Positions 32,581 to 41,173 of a DNA stretch of 45,525 nucleotides are shown piece after piece. The notes beneath the pieces are model-generated. The model saw only the letters and a list, made by a program, of their open reading frames with translations, was not told the DNA's origin and did not search any database. The position numbers were made by a program, and so were the translations under genes. The stretch's first letter is position 1. Every line of letters begins with the position of its first letter. This DNA is from Phycisphaerae bacterium (GTDB lineage Bacteria; Planctomycetota; Phycisphaerae; Sedimentisphaerales; Anaerobacaceae). Where the stretch lies: positions 1 to 45,525 of the forward strand of contig JAUWBI010000018.1 of NCBI GenBank assembly GCA_030601745.1, given 5' to 3'.

Positions 32581-32945
32581 TAGGCACAGCCACCTGTTAA
32601 TGGCTGGCAGCGCCCCTTGACAAAACAATAAGATTACACTTAGAATCGTAATTAACAGGATCGTAGAGTGTGCTCCGCGCACCATTATCTGCTTCTGAAC
32701 ATTTGAAAATTCGGATTTAGAATTTGTTTCGCCTGTCCTCCGTAGAAGTTCTACTTCGGAGGATGGAGATTTCGTGCTTCGGATTTCGAATTTCTAATTG
32801 AATTTTCTTTGTGACTTCGCGCCTTCGTGGCTAATTCTTGACCCGAAACCTGTGTAATCTGTGGCTAATTTTTACTTTTTAATTGAATTTTCTCTGTGTC
32901 CTCTGTGGCTGCATTTTTTGTTTACCAATAATCAATAGTCAATAA
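32581..32945. other. Gene-free spacer between convergent genes
   Basis: It contains a small CAGCCA/TGGCTG hairpin (32587-32606), a TCCTCCG inverted repeat (32730-32763), and repeated phrases of the type CTCTGTGTCCTCTGTGGCT and CTTCGTGGCTAATTCTTG (about 32805-32912), ending in AATAATCAATAGTCAATAAT. No open frame of coding character was found. Confidence 0.55.
32730..32763. repeat. TCCTCCG inverted repeat
   Basis: TCCTCCGTAG (from 32736) and CTACTTCGGAGGA (to 32763) form an imperfect hairpin. It shares the CGCCTGTCC entry with the copy at 29285-29316. Confidence 0.65.
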
Positions 32946-33407
32946 TCAATGGTGTCCTGCCAGCGCCCTGGCCAATGTTACCGCCCAGCCGGCAGCAATA
33001 ATGATTATCAGCACCAGAATTATGTATTTTATTTTAACTTCGGTAAAAAAACGCTTAATAAACCCAAAATACACCCCAAAAACGGCTATAAACAAAGCCA
33101 AAAACGCCGAAACAGCCAGCACGGAGCACAATAACGCAGCGGCCGGCTGGACGTAAAACGCCTCGAAAATTTTGCCCTGAGCGAAGGCAGCCGCCGAAGT
33201 GGTCATTCCGCAGGTTGGGCAAGGCAGACCGTATTTTTGCTTGAAGCCGCAGCCAGGAGGCCACAGGGCGATTTTGTAGTGTGCCGTCAGCCGGAACAAT
33301 CCGAAGAAAGCAACCACCGCCAAGAAAACAACCGCCGCTGTAACCCGCTGGCGGGGCGACGCACGGAAGAAAAATTTCGATTTATTTAGATGTTGGCTTA
33401 TTTGCAT
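32946..33407 (-). CDS. DUF2752 membrane protein
   Basis: A 153-residue protein with three to four predicted membrane spans (about residues 22-42, 86-106, 112-120 and 128-146). The family signature GLPCPTCGMTTSAAAFAQG sits near residues 60-78, with paired cysteines facing a membrane edge. DUF2752 proteins occur next to many kinds of genes and have no established role. Start ATG 33407 lies in a 61-base spacer shared with the divergent inositol monophosphatase gene, in which an operator-like inverted repeat is present. The gene points toward the GH5-like gene. Confidence 0.85.
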   Translation of the reverse strand: MQISQHLNKSKFFFRASPRQRVTAAVVFLAVVAFFGLFRLTAHYKIALWPPGCGFKQKYGLPCPTCGMTTSAAAFAQGKIFEAFYVQPAAALLCSVLAVSAFLALFIAVFGVYFGFIKRFFTEVKIKYIILVLIIIIAAGWAVTLARALAGHH

Positions 33408-33408
33408 A

Positions 33409-33434
33409 ACTACGCTAAAATAAGATAACGTAGT
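33409..33434. promoter_or_regulatory. Operator-like inverted repeat between divergent genes
   Basis: ACTACGCTA (33409-33417) and TAACGTAGT (33426-33434) match as inverted arms at 8 of 9 positions across an 8-base spacer. It lies in the 61-base region between the DUF2752 and inositol monophosphatase starts, where a shared regulator could act. The AT-rich centre could also include a -10 box. Confidence 0.4.
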
Positions 33435-33468
33435 AATTCTGTCAAGGTCGGAACACGAAAGGCAAGAT

Positions 33469-34284
33469 ATGGTATTAGAGCAGAGAAACTTGAGTCGGAT
33501 GCTGGAAACCGCGATTGTTGCAGCACGTCTGGCCGGTCAGCGGGCAATGGAAGAAATCAATTTTATCAAAGCTTCGCTAAAGACCAGCAGTGAGCTGGTA
33601 ACCCAGACCGATGCCCGATGCCAGAAGATAATCGTTGACCGAATCAAAGAGAACTATCCGGACCACGGTTTTATAGCCGAGGAAGGTGATGAAGGCGGAA
33701 TATTCAAGCAGCCGCCGAGAGGGGCCGAGCATCTCTGGTGGGTCATCGACCCGATAGACGGAACCAACAATTTTGCGCACCGTATGCTTTTGTTTACCAT
33801 CAGTGTCGCGGTAATGTATGAGGGCAAGCCGATTGTGGGCGTGATTTTTGAGCCAGCCACAGACTCGATGTTCACCGCTGTTAAAGGCCGTGAGGCACAA
33901 TTGAACGGCAGGCGAATCACAGCCGGCAAAGAGAAGATGGATAAATTTTCAAGCGTTGGTCTGGACAGCCATTTTGATAATGGGGTGCCAGGCTGGGCCT
34001 GCGAAATCATACAGCGAACAAAATTTCGCAATTTGGGCACAACGGCCCTGCAATTAGCTTACGTCGCAAAAGGCGGACTTATTGCCACTATCACCTCTGA
34101 CCCGAGGTTATGGGATATAGCCGCCGGTGCGGTGATTGCCGAGACCGCAGGGGCTATTGTCAGCGATTGGCAAGGCGGTAAAATCTTTCCTGTTGACCTG
34201 GACAGCTATGAAGGCCAGGAATTCCAGGTAATAACAGCTAACAAAAAGGTTCACGCGGAATTATTGGGCCTTCTGAAGTCCTAA
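33469..34284 (+). CDS. Inositol monophosphatase family protein
   Basis: A 271-residue Mg-dependent phosphatase that removes phosphate from inositol-1-phosphate or related sugars and nucleotides. The metal motifs are all present: ELVTQTDARC, the Glu pair in FIAEEGDEGG, WVIDPIDGTNNFAHR, and RLWDIAAGAVIAETAGA near the C-terminal end. Length is normal. The start ATG 33469 has an AAAGG site 7 bases upstream. The exported subtilase-like gene follows on the same strand but has its own promoter. Substrate cannot be set by eye; SuhB- or histidinol-phosphatase-like activities are also in the family. Confidence 0.92.
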   Translation: MVLEQRNLSRMLETAIVAARLAGQRAMEEINFIKASLKTSSELVTQTDARCQKIIVDRIKENYPDHGFIAEEGDEGGIFKQPPRGAEHLWWVIDPIDGTNNFAHRMLLFTISVAVMYEGKPIVGVIFEPATDSMFTAVKGREAQLNGRRITAGKEKMDKFSSVGLDSHFDNGVPGWACEIIQRTKFRNLGTTALQLAYVAKGGLIATITSDPRLWDIAAGAVIAETAGAIVSDWQGGKIFPVDLDSYEGQEFQVITANKKVHAELLGLLKS

Positions 34285-34350
34285 TCACCAGGTGTCTTTT
34301 TCGCTTCCTTCAGGTATTCGGGTGTTTTCCTCGATTTTTGAGTTTTTTTA

Positions 34351-34380
34351 TTGGCTTTTAAGGGACGATTCTGGTATAAT
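34351..34380 (+). promoter_or_regulatory. Extended -10 promoter of the subtilase-like gene
   Basis: TATAAT (34375-34380) preceded by TGG gives a perfect extended -10 element, with TTGGCT 18 bases further upstream as a weak -35 box. The transcript would begin near 34387, about 40 bases before ATG 34427, which argues against the longer GTG-initiated reading from 34292. Confidence 0.6.
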
Positions 34381-34426
34381 TGAGGCAAAGTCCAAAAGCG
34401 ATACCGGGCAGATGGAAAGAGTTAGT

Positions 34427-37400
34427 ATGCCGAAGACAGCGACCCTAATCAGATACCTGTTTCTGGGATTTATTATATCCGTATGCGGAACAGCTGCTAC
34501 GGCTGCTGCCGAAGAGCCGCTCTGGAAAGAGGCTCGACGGCACGGCTGGAAAGTCAGGGGTACGGTTGAGGGAAAAAGCTTCGAACTGATAGCTATCGAA
34601 AATGGCCGGCCAATTTATTACATAACCTGCAATGCCGATGCTGCAATCTCGACAGGTGCCAACCTTCTTCACAATCCGCCCTACTCCCTTGACGGCAATG
34701 ACTTGACGATAGGAATCTGGGATGCCGGCTGGGTCCTTGTCTCACATCAAGAGTTTGACGACCGCATAATGATAATGGATAGTAATTCCGAACCTAATGA
34801 GCTTAACCTTGACCCTAATCACGCAACTCACGTGGCCGGGACAATCGGCGCACAAGGGGTTGACCCTAACGCAAAAGGTATGGCTCCAGCGGTAAATATC
34901 GATTCTTATGACTGGTATTCGGACACCTCAGAGATGGCCGGCCGGGCCGCAACTGGAGACGGTGAAGATGGAGAAATATACCTGTCCAATCATTCATACT
35001 CTGTGATAGCCGGCTGGGAGCGGGGGATCTTCAAAGCAATACCAGGGGATTTTAACGGCGATGACAGAGTGGACTTTAACGATTTAAAAATACTCGCTGA
35101 CAATTGGGTGGACCCAAACGTGAACTCGTCAGTGGACATTGCCCCCACACCAAATGGCGATGGTATAGTAAATTTCCTTGACTACGCTGTGCTGGCAAAT
35201 CATTGGCGCGAGGTCAACCCAGAAGCACCGTATTGGTTCGGCGTATGGGGTGAAGGCGAGGACAGAAACTTCGGCCGGTATGGTCCTCATACTGCCGACT
35301 GGGATTTGGTTTGCTATTCGGCTCCTTATTATCTTCCCTTCAAAGCTGCGGGGAATGATAGAGATGACAATACGCCGGTTAACGGAACGGAGTTCTGGTA
35401 TCTGGACCCCAATGACCCTAATGACCCTAACGACCCCAATGATGGTATGTGGGTACAAAGAATATATGATGATGTGAATGACCCGAATGCTCCTTACGAT
35501 GATGACTGGGATGATGGTGGATACGATACAATCCCGACTATTAGCACGGCTAAAAATATAATGACCGTTGGTGCCGTAGATGATGTTGGGGACATGACCA
35601 ATTTTAGCGGCTGGGGCCCTGCAGATGACGGGCGAATCAAGCCGGATATCGTTGCCAATGGATTCGAGCTTTACTCTCCTGCAGCGGTCAATGATGTCAA
35701 CTACGCTACGTATTCCGGCACGGGTATGGCTTCTGCCAACGCCGCGGGCTCAGCGGTTCTGCTGGTGGAATACTACAGCGACCGTTTCAACGGCGAAGCT
35801 ATGCGGGCCAGCACACTGAAAGGATTGATAATCCATACGGCGACCGACCTTGGCAATCCCGGGCCGGATTACAGATACGGATGGGGGTTGATGGATGCAA
35901 ATCAGGCAGCCGATTACATAAAGCAAGATGCTAACGACCCCAATGGAGAAAGAATTATTGAGGATGTTCTGGCTGAAAGGACAAGCAATACCTCCTACAC
36001 ATTTACATCTGACGGCAACAGCCCAATTTGGGCGACCTTGTGCTGGACAGACCCGCCCGGGGCTCCCATTATCGAGTCGGATGATATCAATGATGTCAAT
36101 GACGTCGTCCCGGATAATAACACGCCCTGCTTAATAAACGACCTTGATTTGTATATCATTGATAATAACGACCCTAACATAATTTATTACCCGTATAGAC
36201 TGGACCCGAATAATCCGGATGCTGCTGCCGTAGCCGACGCCAACGGCAATATACTGGACAACGTCGAGCAGGTTTATATTCCCTCACCCAATGCGGGTAC
36301 TTACACGGTGGAGATTAGCCACAAGGGAACGCTAACTAACGGCTCACAACATTACTCTCTTATTTTAAGCGAGCCGAGACCGATTCGTTACATATTCGTT
36401 GATGATGATGCTCCCGACGACCGTAATAAAGGAGTTCCCGACGCGTTTGTTGGGGGTACTAACAGCGACCCGAATGAAGACGGCAGCTCCGAGCATCCGT
36501 TTGACAGCATTCAAAAGGCCGTTGATGCCGGTGACGATGACACTATCGTCGTCGTCCGTGACGGCACTTATACGGGTGTCGGGAATTACAATATTGACCC
36601 CGGCGGTAAGGCACTGACAATAACGTCGAAATACAGGTGGTTTAGCTATGACTGCACCATAGATTGCGAAAGCAATGGGCGTGCCTTTATTTTCCAGAGC
36701 GGTGAAAGTGCAACTACAGTTTTAGACGGCTTTACCATCAAGAACGGATTTGCTGAGGACCTGAATTGGCCGCAGCAGCCTGATGTCGACCCGAGTGGTT
36801 ACGGAGGCGCAATATACTGCGAGGGCAGCAGCCCCTCGATTATCAATTGCATCATAATAGAAAACGAAGCCGAAGCCGGAGGCGGTGCGATATTCTGTTA
36901 TGAAAATAGTAACGCCATAATCAGCGATTGTCAGATAAGCCAGAACGATTGCGGGACCGGATTAGACAAATACTATTACGATGTGAATGATTTCAATGAT
37001 ATAAATCTGCGGGGCGGTGGAATATACTGCAAAAACGCGAGCCCGACGATAATTAACTGTATAATCGGGGGCCTGGAGGGAGTCGGGAACAAGGCCGGCG
37101 ATGGCGGGGGCGGAATTGCATGTGAAGATAGTAATGCTGTGATTATTAATTGCACCGTAAGTTACAACGAATGTTGGGCTTCAAATCCTAATATTTATCA
37201 GGACGGCGGCGGAATACACTGCGACGGAGGCAGCCCAGGAATATACAACTGTACCATCGAGAACAATTTTGCATTAGACTCTGGCGGTGGAATTGCTGTT
37301 TTGGAAAGCCAGCCGCAGATTAGCAACTGTGCGATAACTAATAATTTTTGCTACGCCAGCGGCGGGGGCATTTTCACCTGGGGTGAGGATTCTAACGCTG

Positions 37401-38026
37401 TGCCGCTTATTACAAATTGCCTTATAGCTCGCAATAACGGTGGCTACAGTGGCGCTATAAACTCAGGCTATAACAGCTTTGTGGAAATTGAAAATTGCAC
37501 GATTGCAAATAACAAAGGCGCTTACAGATATGTGAGCGAGCAAGGCGAGCTATTTACAATAGGCGGCCTGGAATGCTACTACGGCACTGCATCGATAACA
37601 AATTCCATCATCTGGGGCAACAATCTCGGCCTGTCAATCGCCACCCTGGATATAGATGTGAACGATGTCAACGATGTCAATGACGTCAACGATGTTGTTG
37701 TTGTCACGTACAGCGATATTCAGATGTTTGATAGCAACGGCGTTATCGACCCCGGCGCAATCTGGGACGGCGAGGGAAATATCAACGAAGACCCTCTGTT
37801 TGCAGACCTTGAGCTTCCTGATTATCACTTGAAGTCGAGAGCAGGCAGATGGGACCCGGAGGACCCAATGAACCAACAAGGATGGGTGTTTGATAATGTC
37901 CACAGTCCCTGTATTGACGGAGGCGATCCGCGTTCCGCATATCTGCTCGAACCAGCTCCAAACGGCGGCAGAATCAATATGGGGGCTTACGGAAATACCA
38001 GGCAGGCGAGCAAGTCCACAAGGTAA
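34427..38026 (+). CDS. Exported subtilase-dockerin-beta-helix protein, catalytic Ser replaced by Gly
   Basis: 1199 residues with a signal peptide (LIRYLFLGFIISVCGTAATA). An S8 subtilisin-like domain follows: Asp99 in GIWDAGW, His132 in HATHVAGTIG, and oxyanion Asn310 in KAAGND. The serine motif reads SGTGMASANAAG, so the nucleophile is Gly433 (codon GGT). A dockerin pair (about 207-265; GDFNGDDRVDFNDLKILADN and NGDGIVNFLDYAVLANHW) is inserted between the His and Asn motifs. A jelly-roll-like domain comes after (about 520-645), then a right-handed beta-helix with repeated GGGIYC...SPxIxNC coils to near the end. Asp-Pro-Asn and Asp-Val-Asn tracts act as linkers. No C-terminal sorting tag was seen. 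It is probably a surface or secreted binding protein rather than an active protease. Confidence 0.8.
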   Translation: MPKTATLIRYLFLGFIISVCGTAATAAAEEPLWKEARRHGWKVRGTVEGKSFELIAIENGRPIYYITCNADAAISTGANLLHNPPYSLDGNDLTIGIWDAGWVLVSHQEFDDRIMIMDSNSEPNELNLDPNHATHVAGTIGAQGVDPNAKGMAPAVNIDSYDWYSDTSEMAGRAATGDGEDGEIYLSNHSYSVIAGWERGIFKAIPGDFNGDDRVDFNDLKILADNWVDPNVNSSVDIAPTPNGDGIVNFLDYAVLANHWREVNPEAPYWFGVWGEGEDRNFGRYGPHTADWDLVCYSAPYYLPFKAAGNDRDDNTPVNGTEFWYLDPNDPNDPNDPNDGMWVQRIYDDVNDPNAPYDDDWDDGGYDTIPTISTAKNIMTVGAVDDVGDMTNFSGWGPADDGRIKPDIVANGFELYSPAAVNDVNYATYSGTGMASANAAGSAVLLVEYYSDRFNGEAMRASTLKGLIIHTATDLGNPGPDYRYGWGLMDANQAADYIKQDANDPNGERIIEDVLAERTSNTSYTFTSDGNSPIWATLCWTDPPGAPIIESDDINDVNDVVPDNNTPCLINDLDLYIIDNNDPNIIYYPYRLDPNNPDAAAVADANGNILDNVEQVYIPSPNAGTYTVEISHKGTLTNGSQHYSLILSEPRPIRYIFVDDDAPDDRNKGVPDAFVGGTNSDPNEDGSSEHPFDSIQKAVDAGDDDTIVVVRDGTYTGVGNYNIDPGGKALTITSKYRWFSYDCTIDCESNGRAFIFQSGESATTVLDGFTIKNGFAEDLNWPQQPDVDPSGYGGAIYCEGSSPSIINCIIIENEAEAGGGAIFCYENSNAIISDCQISQNDCGTGLDKYYYDVNDFNDINLRGGGIYCKNASPTIINCIIGGLEGVGNKAGDGGGGIACEDSNAVIINCTVSYNECWASNPNIYQDGGGIHCDGGSPGIYNCTIENNFALDSGGGIAVLESQPQISNCAITNNFCYASGGGIFTWGEDSNAVPLITNCLIARNNGGYSGAINSGYNSFVEIENCTIANNKGAYRYVSEQGELFTIGGLECYYGTASITNSIIWGNNLGLSIATLDIDVNDVNDVNDVNDVVVVTYSDIQMFDSNGVIDPGAIWDGEGNINEDPLFADLELPDYHLKSRAGRWDPEDPMNQQGWVFDNVHSPCIDGGDPRSAYLLEPAPNGGRINMGAYGNTRQASKSTR
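35408..35442 (+). repeat. In-frame 9-base tandem repeat (Asp-Pro-Asn)
   Basis: Four near-identical AATGACCCT-type units encode a (DPN)4-type linker. A second 9-base array at 37657-37700 encodes repeated DVN. Changes in copy number would keep the frame. Confidence 0.75.
37657..37700 (+). repeat. In-frame 9-base tandem repeat (Asp-Val-Asn)
   Basis: Four AACGATGTC-type units encode DVNDVNDVNDV inside the beta-helix part of the exported protein. They are clearly related in form to the DPN array at 35408-35442. Confidence 0.75.
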
Positions 38027-38054
38027 TGATGATTTTGTATCACGGGCATCCTGA

Positions 38055-38115
38055 GTGGCACGGGCATCCTGCCCGTGATTTGCAAATGGAATCTTGGCCA
38101 GGATGGCCAAGCCAC
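38055..38115. repeat. Three-way-junction palindromic repeat between convergent genes
   Basis: Outer arms GTGGC (38055-38059) and GCCAC (38111-38115) enclose CACGGGC/GCCCGTG (38059-38077) and CTTGGCCA/TGGCCAAG (38093-38111). A partial extra arm lies at 38041-38054. It sits 2 bases from the stop of the minus-strand gene and about 30 from the other, so it may end both transcripts. Confidence 0.8.
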
Positions 38116-38117
38116 AA

Positions 38118-41051
38118 TTATCTTGGGTCGGGGACGTAGTGCAGCGCAACGAGCCGTACTTTGTCTTTGCCGGAATAAACATCGCTTCTGTCAAGTATGG
38201 CAATGACTCTTTTCTGCGGGCCGTCGGTGCCGATGCGGACGAGTATGTAAGCGGTAAAGACATCGCTGCGGACAGTAACGAGATTGCTGATTCGTGAGAA
38301 GATTATATCGCGCTCCTCGAAGTCATCGACAACGCCGTCGCCCAGGCCCAGCCCATCGGTCGTCAGGTCGGGGAAGCCGGGGTGGCCAATAAATTCACAA
38401 CCAAGGTCAATATTATCAAGACGATATCCTTCAATTCTGTAGTTGTAATCACCGGCAATAACAAAGTTCAACTCTCCGATGCTTGCAAAGCCGGGGTCTT
38501 CCCTGAGGCCGAAGATATTGGTTGCAAGGAACCGACTGTCCGGGGCCGGTTCTATAGTGGCGCTTTGGCGATAATCCACGGGGAGTCTGAGTTTATCTCG
38601 ATAGGCGACTATTGCCTGGGCAATTTCGGGCCTCATCCACGGCAGTTGCGCTATCACGTACCACGGAGCGGTATTGATGTTTATCCTGCCGGGAATTTTC
38701 CATTCCGGGCTGAATGTATCATCCACATCTTTGAAGCCGTCATTATCATTGTCAATATCGTCAGTGCTTGGGTCGAAGACGGTTAGATATTGAAAAACAT
38801 TTCTATGATTGGGGTCTTGTAGATTTAATCTCACTTTGTATTCTTCCTTTTTATCTGCTTCCCATAGTTGGCCGATTTCCCATAGTTTTTCGCCGATGGT
38901 GCTGTCAGGGCTGGTGCCGTGCCCGATTGTCAGGATTCGCGTAATGTCACCAACCGTAAGCAATTTTGTGTAGGTTTGTGGTTCCATTGTAGGATAAGGA
39001 GGTTTTATGGTGGGATTTGGAAGATAGAAGCTGAAGTTGTGGCCTGAGAGCTCAGCGAGGTCAACAAGGTTCCTTCTGCCGAGGCTGCCATAGGAGTTGG
39101 ATACATCTTCTGCCAATATTTGATAAATAACATGCCAGCCGCGGTCATCCCGTCCGAAATATCGTTCGTCGTCCCTCGGCACCCAGTTCGGGTCAACTAC
39201 CTGCCGGTCAACATATATCCATTCTCCTGTGCTGACTACTCTTCGTCTAAGGAACACAATCCCATCGCCGACTGGACGAGTAGTTAACGTAGGCGGTTTT
39301 CGGTCGGGCCCGCCAACTATCGGCGGCTTGCGCCCGCCGGGCGGCTGCCAGTTCCCAAAGAACCTGAGTCTTCGGTCCTGCCTTGCTCTTGTTCGCGGGT
39401 ATATGTCAAACTCACTCAGTCTATTAGCAACCACAAAATAGCCGTCTCGCTCAATTATATCGCCGCTGCCGAACGACACAGTTAACACAGTATCGGTACT
39501 GTTAGGCTCTTCGTAAATAAGCTCAATCTCGAAGTCACTTAAGTTTATGCGCTCACTGAACGGGTTGTAGAGTTCGACCGCGCAGTAAATCGAGCCGGGC
39601 TTACTCTTCATACCGATTTCAGTAATAAACGGCTGGGCTTCAAAACCATAATGGGTGATGCCGCAGGGGTCAACGAGAGTCGTTACGCAGTTGGGGTCCA
39701 GAAATCCATCATTATTAATATCATCCCTGTCGGCGAAGTCGATTATATTGACGGCAAGCTGTGCAAAACGCGCTTCAGTTTGCCAGCGGAGGGGGCCAAC
39801 TATAGCGGGGTCGATACTGCGCAGCAGACTGCGGTATAATTCCTCTAATTCCTCGACGGTATTAGTTTCATCGTTGATGTTAATCATCTTACGGCAGTCG
39901 GGAGCGATAATCCTGTCGATGTTGTAAGTGGTGAGCAGATGCCGTTTGTAGTAGTAGTGGTTGGGGTCATAGGGGTCCGTAACACATTTTTGCCAATCTT
40001 CCAACGTACCAGAACTTCCGCCATAAGGCACCTTGGGAATTGGAGCATCCAGCCCTACCGTGCAATTCCATAAACTCTCCAATCGCGTCTGAGCCCTCGA
40101 ACTTATGCAATACCGGTAGCGCAATTCAAGCTCATCGGATATATCAAACGGCAAATAACCACTTGCCGGAGACTCAATACGCCAGAGCATATTATTCTCA
40201 AATGTATTCCAGTTGTTTCGATTGTTTGGGTCGTTTGGATCGTCGGAAGTATCACACCTTGCAGTATGAATCGTATCAACATCGTCTCCGAATCTTGCCA
40301 GCCCGGCCAAATTTATCTGCATCTGGCTTGAGCCGTCGATTCTTTCACGGAAGAGCGGTACCTCGCACGGGTCAAATTTGCACGCTGTGTTAACGTTCAA
40401 CATTGCTGCGTTGTCAACGATTCTGATGGCTGCGTAAATGGTTTTGCCCTTGCTTGAGGTTATATTATAAAGCGGAATCCATTTTGCATCCGCTATACCA
40501 TCGCCGTCTGTATCGGCTGATTGCTCCACTAATACTAATTCGCCGGTCACAGGATGCAAATCCAATCTGATTTCAGGATACTCCCGAACATACTTGGTAG
40601 TTGATAGGTTTAGGGGTACTACAGGAACATTCTGTTGCGCTGCTACGCCCCAGTTTTGATTTATGTAACCCGTAACGTCGCTTATCTGTCGCCAGTAATA
40701 TATGTCGTCCTCTGCTTTGTCAGGGTCTCGCTCTAAGTATGGCTCAAGACTTGCCAGCCACCTATTCGCTGGACCAGGGTAGTCGTAGTACTCCTCATTC
40801 GGGTCTGCCACTCCGGGGACATCTAAAGCCAGTTCCTGCGATATCTTTGCAATGACCGTTTCGACGGCGAAGTTAAGCTCCCTGTTTTCCGATATGGCCG
40901 ACGTTGCTATTTTGTCCACACGGGCCATCATAACAAACACCACGCCGACGGCAGCCAACAGGGTGATCAAAACCACTGTTAGAATGAGGGCCGAGCCGGC
41001 AGAAAACCTGTTTGTTGCAAGTTTTTTGTTTGCCATTTTCATTTTCGCCAT
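38118..41051 (-). CDS. GspK-like minor pseudopilin, very large
   Basis: About 977 residues, roughly three times a usual GspK. The N terminus has a basic leader, then SAG/SALILTVVLITLLAAVGVVF, a prepilin-type helix without the +5 Glu, as in GspK. The T2SSK pattern GRININTAPWYVIAQLPWM, then AQAIVAYRDKL, lies near residue 785. A related segment (KMININDETNTVEELEEL) near residue 420 suggests two SAM-like domains. The protein has DPNDPNNRNN tracts and Asp-rich loops (DIDNDNDGFKDVDD) that could bind calcium. The C-terminal VRSDVFTAYILVRIG, then RVIAILDRS, looks conserved. Several ATGs (41051, 41042, 41036) follow a TTG, and the first is used. It ends the G-G-H-I-J-K gene run. Confidence 0.75.
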   Translation of the reverse strand: MAKMKMANKKLATNRFSAGSALILTVVLITLLAAVGVVFVMMARVDKIATSAISENRELNFAVETVIAKISQELALDVPGVADPNEEYYDYPGPANRWLASLEPYLERDPDKAEDDIYYWRQISDVTGYINQNWGVAAQQNVPVVPLNLSTTKYVREYPEIRLDLHPVTGELVLVEQSADTDGDGIADAKWIPLYNITSSKGKTIYAAIRIVDNAAMLNVNTACKFDPCEVPLFRERIDGSSQMQINLAGLARFGDDVDTIHTARCDTSDDPNDPNNRNNWNTFENNMLWRIESPASGYLPFDISDELELRYRYCISSRAQTRLESLWNCTVGLDAPIPKVPYGGSSGTLEDWQKCVTDPYDPNHYYYKRHLLTTYNIDRIIAPDCRKMININDETNTVEELEELYRSLLRSIDPAIVGPLRWQTEARFAQLAVNIIDFADRDDINNDGFLDPNCVTTLVDPCGITHYGFEAQPFITEIGMKSKPGSIYCAVELYNPFSERINLSDFEIELIYEEPNSTDTVLTVSFGSGDIIERDGYFVVANRLSEFDIYPRTRARQDRRLRFFGNWQPPGGRKPPIVGGPDRKPPTLTTRPVGDGIVFLRRRVVSTGEWIYVDRQVVDPNWVPRDDERYFGRDDRGWHVIYQILAEDVSNSYGSLGRRNLVDLAELSGHNFSFYLPNPTIKPPYPTMEPQTYTKLLTVGDITRILTIGHGTSPDSTIGEKLWEIGQLWEADKKEEYKVRLNLQDPNHRNVFQYLTVFDPSTDDIDNDNDGFKDVDDTFSPEWKIPGRININTAPWYVIAQLPWMRPEIAQAIVAYRDKLRLPVDYRQSATIEPAPDSRFLATNIFGLREDPGFASIGELNFVIAGDYNYRIEGYRLDNIDLGCEFIGHPGFPDLTTDGLGLGDGVVDDFEERDIIFSRISNLVTVRSDVFTAYILVRIGTDGPQKRVIAILDRSDVYSGKDKVRLVALHYVPDPR

Positions 41052-41157
41052 CTTTTTTTGCCACAAAGAGCACAGAGTTTGCCGAGAGCATAATTTAATT
41101 TATATTTTTGTTTTTTGTGCTTCTCTTTGTTCTTCTCTGCGCCCTCTGCGGCTATTT
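41049..41157. repeat. GCCACAAAGAGCACAGAG-type dispersed repeat
   Basis: Starts GCCACAAAGAGCACAGAG and ends with CTTCTCTGCGCCCTCTGCGG near 41131-41150, forming imperfect inverted ends. A similar pattern fills 32805-32912. It overlaps the upstream edge of the GspK-like frame and lies between the K-like and J-like genes. Confidence 0.5.
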
Positions 41158-41173
41158 CTCTAATTTTTGATTT

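Noticed and set aside
34292-34426. GTG start giving a 1244-residue subtilase-like protein
   Set aside because: The extension precedes a good extended -10 promoter at 34375-34380 and would bury the signal peptide; ATG 34427 has a GGAAAGAG site.
37634-38263. A 209-codon minus-strand frame containing a GQDARAT peptide
   Set aside because: It overlaps the ends of two real genes; the GQDARAT peptide is the translation of the palindromic repeat at 38055-38115, not a protein motif.
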